NCBI GenBank assembly: GCA_963681505.1 | Contig: OY811980.1 | Span: 3,460,553 to 3,524,552 of the forward strand | Origin: Eunapius fragilis | Lineage: Eukaryota; Porifera; Demospongiae; Spongillida; Spongillidae | Length of the DNA stretch: 64,000 bases | Direction of reading: 5' to 3' | In this document: in pieces, positions 21,522 through 32,639 of the stretch | Position numbering within the stretch: position 1 is the stretch's first letter | How the letters are laid out: every line of letters starts with the position of its first letter | Program-made: the position numbers and the translations under genes | The notes under the pieces: model-generated | What the model saw: the letters and a program-made list of their open reading frames with translations, nothing else | What the model was told of the DNA's origin: nothing | Database searches by the model: none

Positions 21522-21639
21522 CTTGTCGCCCGCCGAAGTCGACGATTCTGGTGATATCAGTAAAACTTTTACTTGCTTTCTCTGTAATGGATATACAGTC
21601 CTCCTGGGATTGATTACTCTCGAACCGAAAGTTGTTCAA
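21522..21639 (-). CDS. possible first exon of an unidentified gene
   Basis: The minus strand starts [20 protein letters not shown], is open for 39 codons and ends at a plausible donor (ACAAG before GTACC). It lies 188 bp from and divergent to the CUE gene start. No downstream exon recognised; may be chance. Confidence 0.3.
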
Positions 21640-21726
21640 CTATCGATGGCTAATGGGTAAGCCCTACGTGCATTACACATGTATCCCATACGGTGTTGTG
21701 TGTAGGCGTGTGTGTTTGTGTGCGTG

Positions 21727-21728
<2 letters not shown>

Positions 21729-21811
<83 letters not shown>
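21729..21811. repeat. (TG)n microsatellite
   Basis: Long TG tract ending about 17 bp before the proposed start codon of the CUE-domain gene. A second TG tract sits at the left edge of segment B (51425-51484). Confidence 0.97.
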
Positions 21812-21812
<1 letters not shown>

Positions 21813-21827
21813 GTGGTGGGTGGATAG

Positions 21828-23208
21828 ATGTGCAAATTATGCCTTCTAGTTCAACCGCCCTATGCGTATCCATGTAGCCACGTTTTGGAAGTGTTTCCGT
21901 ACTCATCGTTAGAATCAGTTAACGAGGAGGAACCCGTGACAGGAGATACACTTATTTTTAATCTCGGTATCCGAGTAAGTAATTTGTCACGTTCGTACAT
22001 AAAATTAGAATATTGTTTTGTTACAGCAAGTCTATGCCTCAAGTCTGCTTCGGAAGGATAAACTGGTCAAGTTCTTTAAATCGCTAGACCTATATCAGGA
22101 AGACGTCCGATTTCCTGCAAACGTATGTGTTACTAGACCTTATTCGATGAACGATGAACTCATTGTAATGCGTTCAATTGGATTAACGCCATTCCTTCAA
22201 TACACAAGTACTGGAGGAATACTGTTAATCCTATTCCAATTAAAAGTAAATAAATGCAATTCATCGTTCATCGAATAAGGTCTATAGACTAGGGAGCAGT
22301 TAGGGTTAGGCAGTTTCCAAGCTGGTCAGTGTATTTATGTTATACAGTAGAGAATACTTCAGTGTGGTGGTTTGGTCTTAAAAGAACTGTTTGACCATAT
22401 TCTACCACTTTTTAATGCATTGACATTTCATTATGTTTGGTGCTACACCCTGATATTGATGTTTGGTGCTACACCCTGATATTGATGTTTGGTGCTACGC
22501 CCTGATATTGATGTTTGATGCTACACCCTGATATTGATGTTTGTTGCTACACCCTGATATTGATGTTTGATGCTACGCCCTGATATTGATGTTTGATGCT
22601 ACACCCTGATCATGTTGTTTGGTGCATGCAGCCATGATTTTGTCATATTGTTTATATCCACTTTGCACACTTAGTTAAATGCAATACTACTATCTATATC
22701 ACATGCTGATTTTTTGGGCTTTAACCTCTTGCTTGATATTTATGTATATGGTCCTCTTTTTTTGAAGGTCTTTGGATTTTACAGATACAGTGCAGATGCT
22801 TTGTCATCACTCCCGAACATGTCCTATGAGAGACCACTCATGCGAGAGGGAGTAAACCCACCAAGACCACAACCACAACTAGACAGCCAACTGCGCTATT
22901 CTAACCTTAATAATTATTCTGATAACCGTGTTGAGAAGCCCTTGTTTGAGAGACAGAGACAAGTGACCAGTGTCCAGTCAGCTGAGGTTCGAGCACGCAA
23001 TACCACACCCAATGCCAGAAGGGAACAGAGTATCAATGCTGATGTCCCATTGAATGTTGATGCAAACCTTGAGACGTTGCGGGCAATGTTTCCAGATCAT
23101 TCTGTTGACGTACTGAAGCGAGCCCTATTGGTTGCAAATTGCGATGTGAATGAAGCTGTTTCTGCTATAATCAAACCAGATACCTCTACAAATAATTTTA
23201 ATGTATGA
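21828..23208 (+). CDS. CUE-domain protein, segment A copy
   Basis: Three exons in phase: 21828-21974, 22027-22122, 22768-23208, giving 227 residues. The C-terminal 50 residues form a CUE (ubiquitin-binding, three-helix) domain: [20 protein letters not shown], with the MFP signature and later the NEAVSAII dileucine-like end. Before it is a charged, Arg/Pro/Gln-rich linker ([11 protein letters not shown] onward). Exon 2 carries [20 protein letters not shown]. The protein is not identified beyond the domain. Exon 1 ([15 protein letters not shown] start) is the least certain part; it is missing from segment B. The gene ends about 350 bp from the stop of METTL4, tail to tail. Confidence 0.65.
22134..22284. 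mobile_element. 151-bp MITE in CUE intron, copy A only
   Basis: Terminal inverted repeats of 25 bp begin TAGACCTTATTCGATGAACG; the right end is the exact complement. The ends are compatible with a TA target site (Tc1/mariner-like, inferred). The matching intron in segment B (after 51610) lacks it. Confidence 0.85.
22433..22620. repeat. 26-bp minisatellite in CUE intron 2
   Basis: About seven copies of GTTTGGTGCTACACCCTGAT plus a short spacer. One more partial unit lies after the CUE gene at 23228. The segment B counterpart at 51745-51925 has a different number and order of variants. Confidence 0.93.
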
Positions 23209-23563
23209 TTATTTGAGTGTGTTTTATATGTTTGGTGCTACACCCTGATCATTTGTTTGGTGGTACCTATATTCAGACTTGCCTGTTGGAGTGATGCACT
23301 TACATGCTTTTGCTACACAAAATTTTTTGATATACTTATACTCCAGGTCCATGACACATCCAGGTAATACTTGCAATAAAAAGTGAAATTCTTGCAGAAT
23401 ATATATGCCCTGAGAGTAGGCATATAGAGTCACTGCTGCTTCATTGTGCAATCAACAACTTGAAGTGGGGAAGTGTCTCCTGAATTTATCTCCTGGAATT
23501 TCAGCACCTTTCAGAGAAATAATGATTTTCACGATCAACAGTAATACATAAAGGGGTGTGTGC

Positions 23564-25807
23564 TTAAGGTGAAGCTGCTACCTCATTTCCCCAGGACGTC
23601 CAACCGTGAAGCAGGTTACGGGCAAACAGTTCTAAACAGTGGGGAGCCTTTGGCAGATATGGAGCTAACAAATCTGCAACAGTAATTCAGGTCACATTAC
23701 ACAAGTCTTTGACATGTGCACATCTCTAGCTATCATATGTCTGTCAAGAGGTAACATCAACTTACTAACCTCCTAGATATGGCTTTTGGGAATGAACAGT
23801 GGTTGGAACACACATGAAAGCATTATGGTATGGAAGTGACACACTTGTCTCTGAACATAGAGACAGTCTTCTCTTCTTTGTATCAGGAGGAGTCCCATCA
23901 TTTTTGCTACTGGACAACAGACCATTTCCATGATACTCTCCAATCATGAGTATCTCGTATGGCTTTTTGTGCGTAGAGTCCATGGGAAAGACAAGCTCTC
24001 CCTCAGTGGTGACCTTTGTGCAGCAAAGTGATAGGTGAACATACAGCATCAAGTCCCTCTCCCTCTACAGAGAACCTTTATCCAGTGCCACTCTCCAACT
24101 GTGGATACATTCCAAGAAGGGAAAAGAGTGTCCTGTACAAATGTGTTTAGTTTCCTTTTGTTGGTGACCCACACAGCAATCAGAGCACCAGGAAGAGAGA
24201 TCAAAGGAACAGGCAATGATGTAAGCTGGCTATGAGAAATCCATTGGTACCTACCAAAATAACAATAAACAGTTATAAGCAGAAAACAAACCAGCAAACT
24301 TACTTTTTACCTCGAATAGCAGATCGATTTTCCCATGGTGGATCAATAACTACCAAGTTGTACCTTGCAGAGACTGGACTTACTAGGTTAGATGGCATGA
24401 CCACACAACCCTAGCTATTAATTGTACCAACCTAAATGTGACACCAGCAAGTCAATTTCACATATGTCTGACATAAAGAATGAGCTGAGACCCGGTATTT
24501 CATAAATGCCTTTTAGAGTCTTCAATTTAATAGCAAAATCACTCTTGTTGTGTACAAACTTTCCAAATAGGTCTCCTTCAAATGTACAGTCTAAAAATTG
24601 AGCTCAATAAATGACACCAAAGGTGACACAGTCCAAACATACCATGGGATAGATCTAACACACAGCCCTCAGCCATTACACACACATACTCATCTGCATC
24701 AGCTTTGGTTTTGTGGGGCTCCACTGGTGCTTATGTTCATGAGAAGTAGTTAAAGAGCTGATGCTATAAAAACTAACGATACCTAGTTGCTGTATGGGGA
24801 GGTATCCAATCGTTCTGCTAGCAGTGAGCAAGTTATTGTAGTGTTGCAATAAATCCCCTTGGATCTGGAGGGCAGTAAATGAATTCAACACTATGAGATC
24901 AAGGTCTAACGTTTTATTACCTCTGAGAAATACTCCTGCTGTGCTATTTCGCCTTCGTTTAGCTGCCGGAGTTTACATTTCTTTTTTCTCTTTCTTATTG
25001 ATTTGAATTTGCCCACCTAATAAGATATCGTTAGTAGCTTTACTCCTCTAGGCATGCTTATACTCAAAACCTAACGTAGAAAAGTGTATGCAATGTACTA
25101 ACACAAAAATAGTAGCGGCGGAAAGACAATAAAGGTATTTAATTGCCAAAAATCCTTTTAAAATGCAAAACATGATGCAAAGTAGATATGACAATTGCTC
25201 AAAATGGTTTGTCCAACTAGTAGTATTGTTAAAAAATACACGAATGGCATTAAAGTGGACAAAGCATATACCTGCTATGGGGGGAAAAAACGCATCCACC
25301 CCTTTTACCAAGTTCGGAGGTGTGATTCCCACTTTTCTACTAGTATAATAAAGAAGTTATTATTGATAACATCAGTGCCAGGTTGGGACATTTTGCATTC
25401 ATCGGGCAGGCCTATATCTTTCGTTGCGTTTTTTAAATTTTTTTTTAGCTTAAGTGGTGTCAGAGATAATATATAGAGGGATTGGAAACTCATCACGTGC
25501 GTCATTCAATGCAATGGTATGTCTGCGGAGCAATCATTATACCTACTACTATGGAAAGTCGCAGAACATGCGATAACATGGGTGGGACTTGCACCAAAAC
25601 TGTGCTAAAACAATCCATGCACAAGCTTCGGGCACAGCATGCGATCGTGATCGGACTAGACGAAGTCCACATGTCTGTACATGTATTACAATTCACCTGT
25701 TGGCATTTAGAGATGTGCGGTGCTGCCACAAGCTCAACCTTGAATTCATCTGGGTACCTTAGAACAACACCGTAACTTGTATTCAGAACAACTGTTGTGA
25801 GCCCCAT
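23564..25807 (-). CDS. METTL4: METTL4, N6-adenine methyltransferase, complete, copy A
   Basis: MT-A70 family methyltransferase. METTL4 proteins methylate adenosine N6, best shown on U2 snRNA (m6Am); a DNA role is debated. Nine exons on the minus strand: 25697-25807, 24921-25016, 24783-24864, 24643-24723, 24432-24590, 24304-24373, 24076-24250, 23770-24013, 23564-23673; every junction is in phase, total 375 residues, no internal stop. The catalytic DPPW is at residues 187-190 (NLVVIDPPWENRSAIRG). METTL4-type blocks follow: AVWVTNKRKLNTFVQ, FPSWNVSTVGEWHWIK, ELVFPMDS.HKKPYEIL, VHSQKPYLG, ELFARNLLHGWTSWGNE. The lysine-rich KRKKKCKL in exon 2 corresponds to the basic stretch of human METTL4. Exon 1 similarity is weak, but phase and conservation in copies B and C support it. 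Head-to-head with the DGCR8-like gene. Confidence 0.93.
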
Positions 25808-25872
25808 CAGGAATAAAATGAGCCGCGTGGGTACGAGATTAGCAATGTAATTGCTTCTTGGTTAATTAACAC
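25808..25872. promoter_or_regulatory. 65-bp putative bidirectional promoter between METTL4 and DGCR8-like
   Basis: Only 65 bp separate the two divergent start codons, so both 5' UTRs and core promoters must overlap or start inside the opposite gene. The interval has GGTTAATTAAC near the DGCR8-like start and no TATA box. It is conserved in segment B (54974-55038) and split by an inserted element in copy C. Inferred from spacing only. Confidence 0.6.
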
Positions 25873-28157
25873 ATGGAGGAAGCGGGTTGTTCTGTACCAT
25901 CTGACAGTGATGGCATAAGCGACCTGTTGGAGCTTCTTAGTGGAGACGTTCTGGAAGATGGAAGTGACGAAAGGTTTCCTGGAGAGATTGAGACGTCGTC
26001 GAAGTTCGAACTGGATGAGTGTGGAATTATGCCACTAGATGCATTCGGACTTGAAGAATCAGGCGCAAAACGTATTAAACTGGATCCGGAGGCGGAAGCA
26101 GAAGGAGTTCTTGTTCCCACTTCGTCTACTAGTAGTGTGGAAGAATTCGGAGGAGCTGGAGATACATTTCTAAGCACCCCAGGTCTTACGTTGTTATATA
26201 TCAACATGTGCGATGGACGAGGCCTAGCTATGTTGCAACTTGTATCATTTTGCACACCATATACATTTGCGTTCCTGGAAGGAAATTTTTTTCAGATGCT
26301 TGTGACTACCAGGAAGTAATGCACAAAAGATAAAAATTTGGTATTGCACTTATATATGGTGTCAGGTCTACCACACCCTGAACAAACAAATGACCAAAAA
26401 GGTTTCCCTTTCACATAGTGGCCTTGAAGATATGATTAGTGTGTAAAATGCATTTAGTTCCCATGCAAGTTTGATCACTTTCTGCCAACTTCAGAGCTTT
26501 TCCCCCTCATTGCCTTTCCCCCTCATTGTATTTCCCACTCATGAGAAGAAGAGACCAATCTAAAACAATTAACGTTGATTACTGCTGTATGGCTATTATT
26601 GCACTTGTCTTAATATATAAGTGATTCAATTTCTGACTGTAAAAGTTAACTGCATGTACTGTATGTGCGTGCAGGTCGTTATATGTATGAGCCGCCTTCG
26701 CTACCTGAAGGTTGGATTGCCCTTCAGCATTGCAGTGGAGGAACTGTTTATTTTCACAAAGCAAGTCGCACTTGCACATGGGCAAGACCCTACACAGTTA
26801 ATACATCCAGCACTATTCGGGTAAGTATTGTCATTAGCATCATATAGATGTGACCAACTTGTTATTCGTAGTAACAGAATTTGATACTAGATGTAGGTTA
26901 AGTGATTCTGTCTATGCTGCATTGTACTTCTGGCTGTATTTATTTATGCGATTAAAGGTTAAATTACACCATGGAATATTATGAAGTATCTTTTATATTT
27001 GTGGGTCACAGAAATATCGTGTTCCTGTGCATGCTATTCCATGTTTGGAAAAGTGGCTTTTTGAAGAATTGAAATGCGAACTTGCCCAAAAATGGCATGA
27101 AGATGCTGGAGGGAGAAAAGGTCTTCTCGTAAAGTTAGGTGCGTCATTTTCTTTGCTAATGTATCAAATGATTATTGAACCCTTAAAAGATATATAGAAT
27201 ACTTAACCATAAGAGGTGGAACTAAACTGAGGTTTTGAAGTTATTTATTTACCAGAACCTAATGCGATAATAGAAAATTTTCCATAAGGAACATGAAGGT
27301 TTTGAAGTGTATATGTAATTGAACACTCTTGCCATTGTAACTCTGTGATGGATACACCAATTTCCAGTGCATAAAAAAGAAGTTGCATAGCTCCCTCCCA
27401 TGCATTGCATGCAGCACCCCTAACACATTACCTCCCCTCCATGACACTGAATTGGTTTAGCATCGTTGTGCACGCCTGCAAATACATCACAGCCACAACA
27501 ACCAACTAAATACATAGCTCCTACCATACACAGCACAGAGTGGTGACCAAAACACACATAATTTTTGCAGGGTGAGTCCACACACCTGCATGAAAAAAAC
27601 TTCTGTGGGAAAAACCCGTGGGGAAAAATCCACACAGTAGGGAAAAGACAATTGAAGCACCGCTCACAAACAACACAACGTTCCCTTGGCCCCATCACTT
27701 CATGATCTGCTCTCTGGTAAGGTACACCTTTTTTCATCTTCCTGTCTGCATTGTGTAGAACATACAACACTCTTGGGGAAAATTTAACAGTCATGCAACT
27801 TACGCTTAGATGGAACTGTTACGCCCCTTCCACTATTAATACCACCCAAGGGGTCACCACGTGCTATCTGACCAGTCACATTGGGAGGGAGCTTAGTTTC
27901 TGTCTGTACAAATGACAGAAACGTATATGATCTAGGTATCCCTTAGGATATCAAATAAAAGTGCGTTAGGTCCCTTTTGTGGCAATGATCCATATCATTT
28001 TAAGTCATCACTCCTGAAGTTCATATTTTAATGTACTCTTAATGATCTCTTAATTGTTCTCCTTATTCTCCTCAGAGCCACCAAAGGTAAAAGAGTATCT
28101 TCTTTTAAGGTGGAGAGAAGACGACATGTTTAAGCAAAGTATTGCTTCTGCTGAAAG
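25873..28157 (+). CDS. DGCR8: DGCR8/Pasha-like protein, N-terminal exons, copy A
   Basis: DGCR8/Pasha is the RNA-binding partner of Drosha in pri-miRNA processing. Four in-phase exons: 25873-26182, 26675-26820, 27012-27138, 28076-28157. Residues 66-71 (KRIKLD) resemble a c-Myc-type nuclear signal. The WW domain is at about 113-143: LPEGWIALQHCSGGTVYFHK, then CTWARPY. After it comes VPVHAIPCLEKW, matching the DGCR8 sequence around the heme-ligating Pro-Cys (IPCL, Cys163 here, Cys352 in human). Exon 4 (KVKEYLLLRWREDD) may correspond to the helix before the RNA-binding domains. A possible fifth exon, 28642-28699, continues in phase (SDSSCRVSFTEDVNILVWAQ). No double-stranded-RNA-binding domain appears in the next 4 kb, so the gene is either truncated or continues beyond a long intron. 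Confidence 0.8.
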
Positions 28158-28902
28158 GTGAGTGTTACAATTGTTGATCTGTTCATAGCAAGGAACTTCT
28201 GTGAGCCATAGCCATGTTCGTCCTGGTATGCTGTGCCTTGGAAGCCAACCATTTATACCTGGTGGGAGTCCATCGATGTGTAATAATTGCATATGTCCAC
28301 AGTCACTTTTGGTATGCCTCAATATGTAAAATGCACTTCTGTGTTGCATTACTCTGTGGTGATGTATTACATGCCAGTTCCTTGTAATGGCTTTTTTCAC
28401 TGCACTATATGATTTAGTCTATTGATGGCTTTGTATGCACAGCTCCATATTTAATTGCAATTTGATACCACGTGTGGTATGTTGTGTAAACAAATACTTG
28501 TATCTTGCGGATCGATAATAAATACATGTACACTATTTAATACTATTAAATGACTTTAATTATAGCGATGGTAAAATCTTTGCGCACTGGAGCGCCCTCA
28601 GATGCAAATGTATCATATACCTCTTCCTTATTCACAATGAGTGACAGCAGCTGTCGAGTCTCATTCACAGAAGATGTCAATATCCTGGTCTGGGCACAAG
28701 TAACTTACTAATTGATCTACCAACATATTAGTAGGTTCCTGCAGTGCCTCTTTCATTCACGCTGTCATCCTCAAGCTCAGCTTCTCCTGCAGCCATTTTA
28801 TGACACAATCACAGACTGTACATTTAAAGTACATGCAATCACTACCACTTCTAATGTGGTATGATTTACATTCGGTATATGAATAAGGACACAGCAAAAG
28901 CA

Positions 28903-29428
28903 CTAAACCATTGCAGAGATGAACAGGGTAGCAAGCATCAGGACTGGCTCATTATACCATTGCAGAGATCACCAGGGCAGCAAACATCAGGACTGGTTCA
29001 TTATACCATTGCAGCGATGAACAGGGCAGCAAACATCAGGACTGGTTCATTATATCATTGCAGAGATCAACAGGGCAGCAAACATCAGGACAGGTTCATT
29101 ATACCATTGCAGCGATGAACAGGGCAGCAAACATCAGGACTGGTTCATTATACCATTGCAGAGATCAACAGGGCAGCAAACATCAGGACTGGTTCATTAT
29201 ACCATTGCAGCGATCAACAGGGCAGCAAATATCAGGACTGGTTCATTATATCATTGCAGCGATCAACAGGGCAGCAAACATCAGGACTGGTTCATTATAT
29301 CATTGCAGCGATCAACAGGGCAGCAAACATCAGGACTGGTTCATTAAACCATGGCAGAGATCAACAGGGCAGCAAACATCAGGACTGGTTCATTAAACCA
29401 TTGCAGAGATCACTGCAACTTTGTCTCC
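28903..29428. repeat. 49-bp minisatellite, copy A
   Basis: About ten copies of a unit containing CAACAGGGCAGCAAACATCA followed by GGACTGGTTCATTAT. The segment B array (58115-58815) has about fourteen. The long open frames across it come from the period not being a multiple of 3. Confidence 0.97.
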
Positions 29429-30334
29429 CCATGCACCAATGGAGTCCACTACAATTGGCACGCTCTACCATCCCAAATCTGTTTTTCTAGCCGAGACAAA
29501 GCATTCCACGCCAGAGTATAGTTGATCTCAGGATACAAAGGCAAAAAAAGCAGTGTGCACTCAAGATGCAAAACTGACCTGACACTTATATGGACTGAAA
29601 TTGAGCAAAGATCAGAGAATAACTCTCTGACCATCAACACTAGCATTGAGGTAGCATGAGGACATTAGAGGTCATCATGTTAAATTGCCTCTCATACTCA
29701 TAAAGTTGTGCATTAATATCTCCAATGTTCTCAAGGCACCTTGAACAATAAGTGGTAGCCTAACACAAGAAAGACTATCAATGTATGTGTAGGTATATCA
29801 TATGATAGGTTATGCCGTAAATGCATTTAGTCCATAATGATTATGGCAGCTTTAGCTGCTGTGTTCTCAATTGTAGGTCAACATCATTTGCAAACCATAC
29901 TGCAGCTTTGGTGTAATAGGTGTGCTCCCTAAGAATTCTCTGATATGGGAGTGGAATAGTTTAAGCAGTTCATAAGCTGAGCTGGACAGATGGTGAAGAT
30001 TCACTGTAACATGACAGGGTCCCATCACAAATATATTCCAGGCGGATGGGCATCATGAATTGCATTAACATTCTCTTTCATCATGTGCATCATGGAGAGA
30101 ACAATGCTCTGTAAATCCTCTTTCCTCTATAGAGTTCCTTTCAACCAGTTTGAAAGGAACTCTATGGCACTAGTTTGTATGACAGAGGCGAAGACCATAT
30201 GACATCATCATCCATCTGTAGCCCAAGAGAAGATATTGGCCGTGCAGTTAACCACGAACTTGTCTCTTTGGCAGAAACAGCCAACATTTGAGTAGAATAA
30301 ATAATTTTGTTTTCTGAATAATACCGCAAGTACA
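29429..30334. other. no gene seen; short hairpin
   Basis: Unique-looking sequence shared with segment B (58816-59750). It contains the inverted repeat ATAGAGTTCCTTTCAA at 30130-30145 with its complement at 30149-30166. Minus-strand frame 29449-29646 has no recognisable domain. Confidence 0.6.
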
Positions 30335-30349
30335 ATATAATATAACAAT

Positions 30350-30685
30350 CACAATAGATTGGGTGGTGGTAGGAAGACCTGCTTCCTCATAGGCACATGA
30401 TAGCACTGCGCAGTATGGCAAAAGACAGACGACATCTCAGCCAGCCCATAATGAGGGAATATGCTTTGTCTTGTTTTTCAGATAGTTGGTCAGCTAACCG
30501 TTTGTAAAAAGTGGTGGCTTCTCTCCCCATTGCACCCGAAGTGGAAAAAACTAGGGGTGTGAAAACACCATGTTCAACATCTCGAATGCGTTGTCTCTTC
30601 ATAGACTGTATCTATTTCTATGGTTATTGTACTTGGTAATTATGTTGTTATCATTGTGTTTGTTGATTGTATATATAACTTACTC
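30350..30685 (-). mobile_element. retroelement tail insertion with 15-bp target duplications, copy A only
   Basis: The inserted 336 bp carries a minus-strand frame with GAMGREATTFYKRLADQLSE and RCRLSFAILRSA, a retroelement ORF tail related to 7740-8066. It is flanked by exact 15-bp direct repeats ATATAATATAACAAT (30335-30349 and 30686-30700). Segment B has a single copy of that 15-mer and no insert at about 59740. A 5'-truncated fragment with a long target duplication is typical of target-primed reverse transcription. Confidence 0.8.
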
Positions 30686-31229
30686 ATATAATATAACAAT
30701 AACATGTATACAGTTGTGCATTAAAAAAAGAATAAAGAGAAAGATTAACTACGGAAATAAACAGGTATGAAATATGCTAAAGTGTTGAATCTGTTACTAG
30801 TGATGAGCAGGAAGTGTTGCTCCATCATCTAAGGCCCTAGACCACATCGCCATTTTACCCAGGAACCTCTCAAACACAAGCAGCAGAATACGTAATACAT
30901 ATTAAAAGAAATGTTCATAGACAACTACTGACAATATTTATCTGGCAATCATTGCTCTGGCATGTTACCTCTGCAACGTGATACTATTATTTTTCATTGA
31001 AATTGGCAGGATAGATAAGAACAACACAGACACATTATGTTTACCAGAGTACATGTACAAGAGATTATATAAATGTGATTATAACACATAGCATGCAATT
31101 CAACATCTTACAAGTGCATGAAAGGACATGGAACAAGACAGCAGTGCTGAAATATTTGCCTTCACCTGCTATCTTTGCCTTGTTGGGTACAGAATTTCAG
31201 CTGGGTGGGAGTGGCTATGGTCAAAGGTG

Positions 31230-32449
31230 AGCTGCCTCCACCTCAACACAAGTGGGCCATGTGACAGGCCTCCTCTAGGGTGTCCCGAAGTTTATTGTTA
31301 TTGTGGCAGGAGACAATGTCACCCACCAGGTGAGAGCATGAAGTCGCCCGAACATACACCCATGCTGTTTACCCCGTGATTCTATCATATCAACAACCAA
31401 GTTCTTGTCTCCATTGAAGTGACCAATGTGACCCATTACTCCAGTTCAATCTGCATTGACTAGTTCACATGTCTGAATGGGAAGCCGGTCTTCCACACCA
31501 CCTACGCCAAACTTGTAACTAACTTGTCTAACCTATTACTACTGTGCGTTTCACTTTATGTTAACATCATTTGTCCTTTTTGCGTCAATAACAATGACAT
31601 TGAACACTTTGTACAAAAATGGCTACCTAAAACCATTTTCTAAGAGATAAATATACATGAGACGGGAGAAAGTAGATTGGCCCCTCTTCCCCAATTACTG
31701 TTGCAAGTCAACCCAGCTCCGAACACTTGGGGTCATTTACCCTGTGCTTCCTGGCCTCTGCCTCTTCTGCTGCAGCCCTTCAGGCACACTTGCTGCTATT
31801 AGGATGGAAGGGGTTAAGGGAGAGGTCGCCATGATGTCATGGGCAGTATGTTTTTCTTTTTCTACCAATTGAGGACAAGTACATCCACTTAGCAGGTATG
31901 GCTTCGGTCTGGTGTAAGGCCACTGCGTGACTACCAAAATGGGCGTGATGGTAGAACTCAACAAACATGTTACGCAGCAGATGGTTGTGGTGAGTGATGA
32001 CATCACCATCCCATTTGCAGATAGTAGCATGGTTGCTAAGGCAGTCAAGAGCTAAGCCAGGGCATAAAGAGCACAAGGAGCCTCTAGCTGTGTCCATCCC
32101 GAGCCACCTAGGGTCAAGGTGCAGATCAAGACCAGGAGATGGTGTAACCAGCAGCCAGGATGTAGCATAAGGTGCTCAAGCCTTGTGGGCAGGTGATGGT
32201 GATGATGCTTCCAACAACAATGAGTACTAGTGATCTGTGTTATTTTTCTATTCCAATAATACATGCAAAAGGGCTGCAACAAAGTACATACATTTAAGTC
32301 CTATAAATATTCTAATTATCAATTGATCCTGAATGCGACAACAGTGACCGTGAGTTGGCTCGCATCAAAGTAAGGCTAAGCCTGCCGTACAATTGGTAGA
32401 TGGCATGAGACTTGGAGTAATTTCCCCTGGTGACTAGGTGACTTGCTAG
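31230..32449 (-). mobile_element. retroelement remains, antisense, copy A
   Basis: Minus-strand scraps in several frames: GDIVSCHNNNKLRDTLG-like near 31270-31330, the zinc-knuckle-like CSLCPGLALDCLSNHATICK at about 32010-32070, and the ORF end YGRLSLTLMRANSRSLLS near 32350-32400. Degenerate fossil with several breaks, also present in segment B. The order runs right to left across 1.2 kb. Confidence 0.6.
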
Positions 32450-32453
32450 GACT

Positions 32454-32600
32454 GGTGTAAAAAGCAAGTTTTATCAGAAGGGAAAATGTAATAGTCCTAT
32501 ATTTAGCACAGAAACAGCATATGCCTTAGTCGAAGTGTGCTAAATATAGGACTATTACATTTTCCCTTCTGATAAAACTTGTTTCCTTGCTTTTTACACC
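32454..32600. repeat. long hairpin at the right edge of segment A
   Basis: Arms of about 55 bp (GGTGTAAAAAGCAAG, then TTATCAGAAGGGAAAATGTA) face each other across a spacer of about 35 bp. The hairpin starts within a few bases of where A and B stop matching. Confidence 0.9.
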
Positions 32601-32639
32601 ATTATACTATTTGCCTGCAAAACCTATATCCCACCAACT

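Larger units (their letters stand above)
21995..32450. repeat. segmental duplication, copy A
   Basis: From GTACATAAAATTAG at 21995 to CTTGCTAGGA at about 32450 the sequence is repeated almost base for base at 51483-61505. It carries CUE exons 2-3, METTL4, the DGCR8-like exons, a 49-bp minisatellite and antisense retroelement remains. Insertions specific to A are at 22134-22284 and 30350-30685. The direct orientation and very high identity point to a recent event. Confidence 0.95.

Noticed and set aside
25502-25807. A separate 101-residue minus-strand protein starting MGLTTVVLNTSYGVV
   Set aside because: Better read as METTL4 exon 1: a strong donor at 25696 joins it in phase to exon 2; the downstream residues are intron.
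26579-26785. Minus-strand open frame opposite the DGCR8-like WW exon (MPMCKCDLLCENKQFLHCNA), repeated in every copy
   Set aside because: Shadow of the WW exon; the plus strand has the splice sites and the domain.
27259-27794. Minus-strand frames (MSWRGGNVLGVLHAMHG and MTVKFSPRVLYVLHNADRK) present in all DGCR8-like copies
   Set aside because: They lie in intron 3, have no recognised domain, differ in length between copies, and are conserved only because the whole segment is duplicated. A small antisense gene is not fully excluded.
28700-28800. Minus-strand mini-ORF MAAGEAELEDDSVNERGTAG in copies A, B and C
   Set aside because: 22 codons, no donor before the stop, no partner exon; kept only as a possibility.
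28861-29490. Long plus-strand open frames with a repeating QQTSGLVHY..IAAINRAANIRTGSL peptide
   Set aside because: They are translations of the 49-bp minisatellite; openness follows from a stop-free unit whose length is not a multiple of 3. The same holds for 58172-58899.
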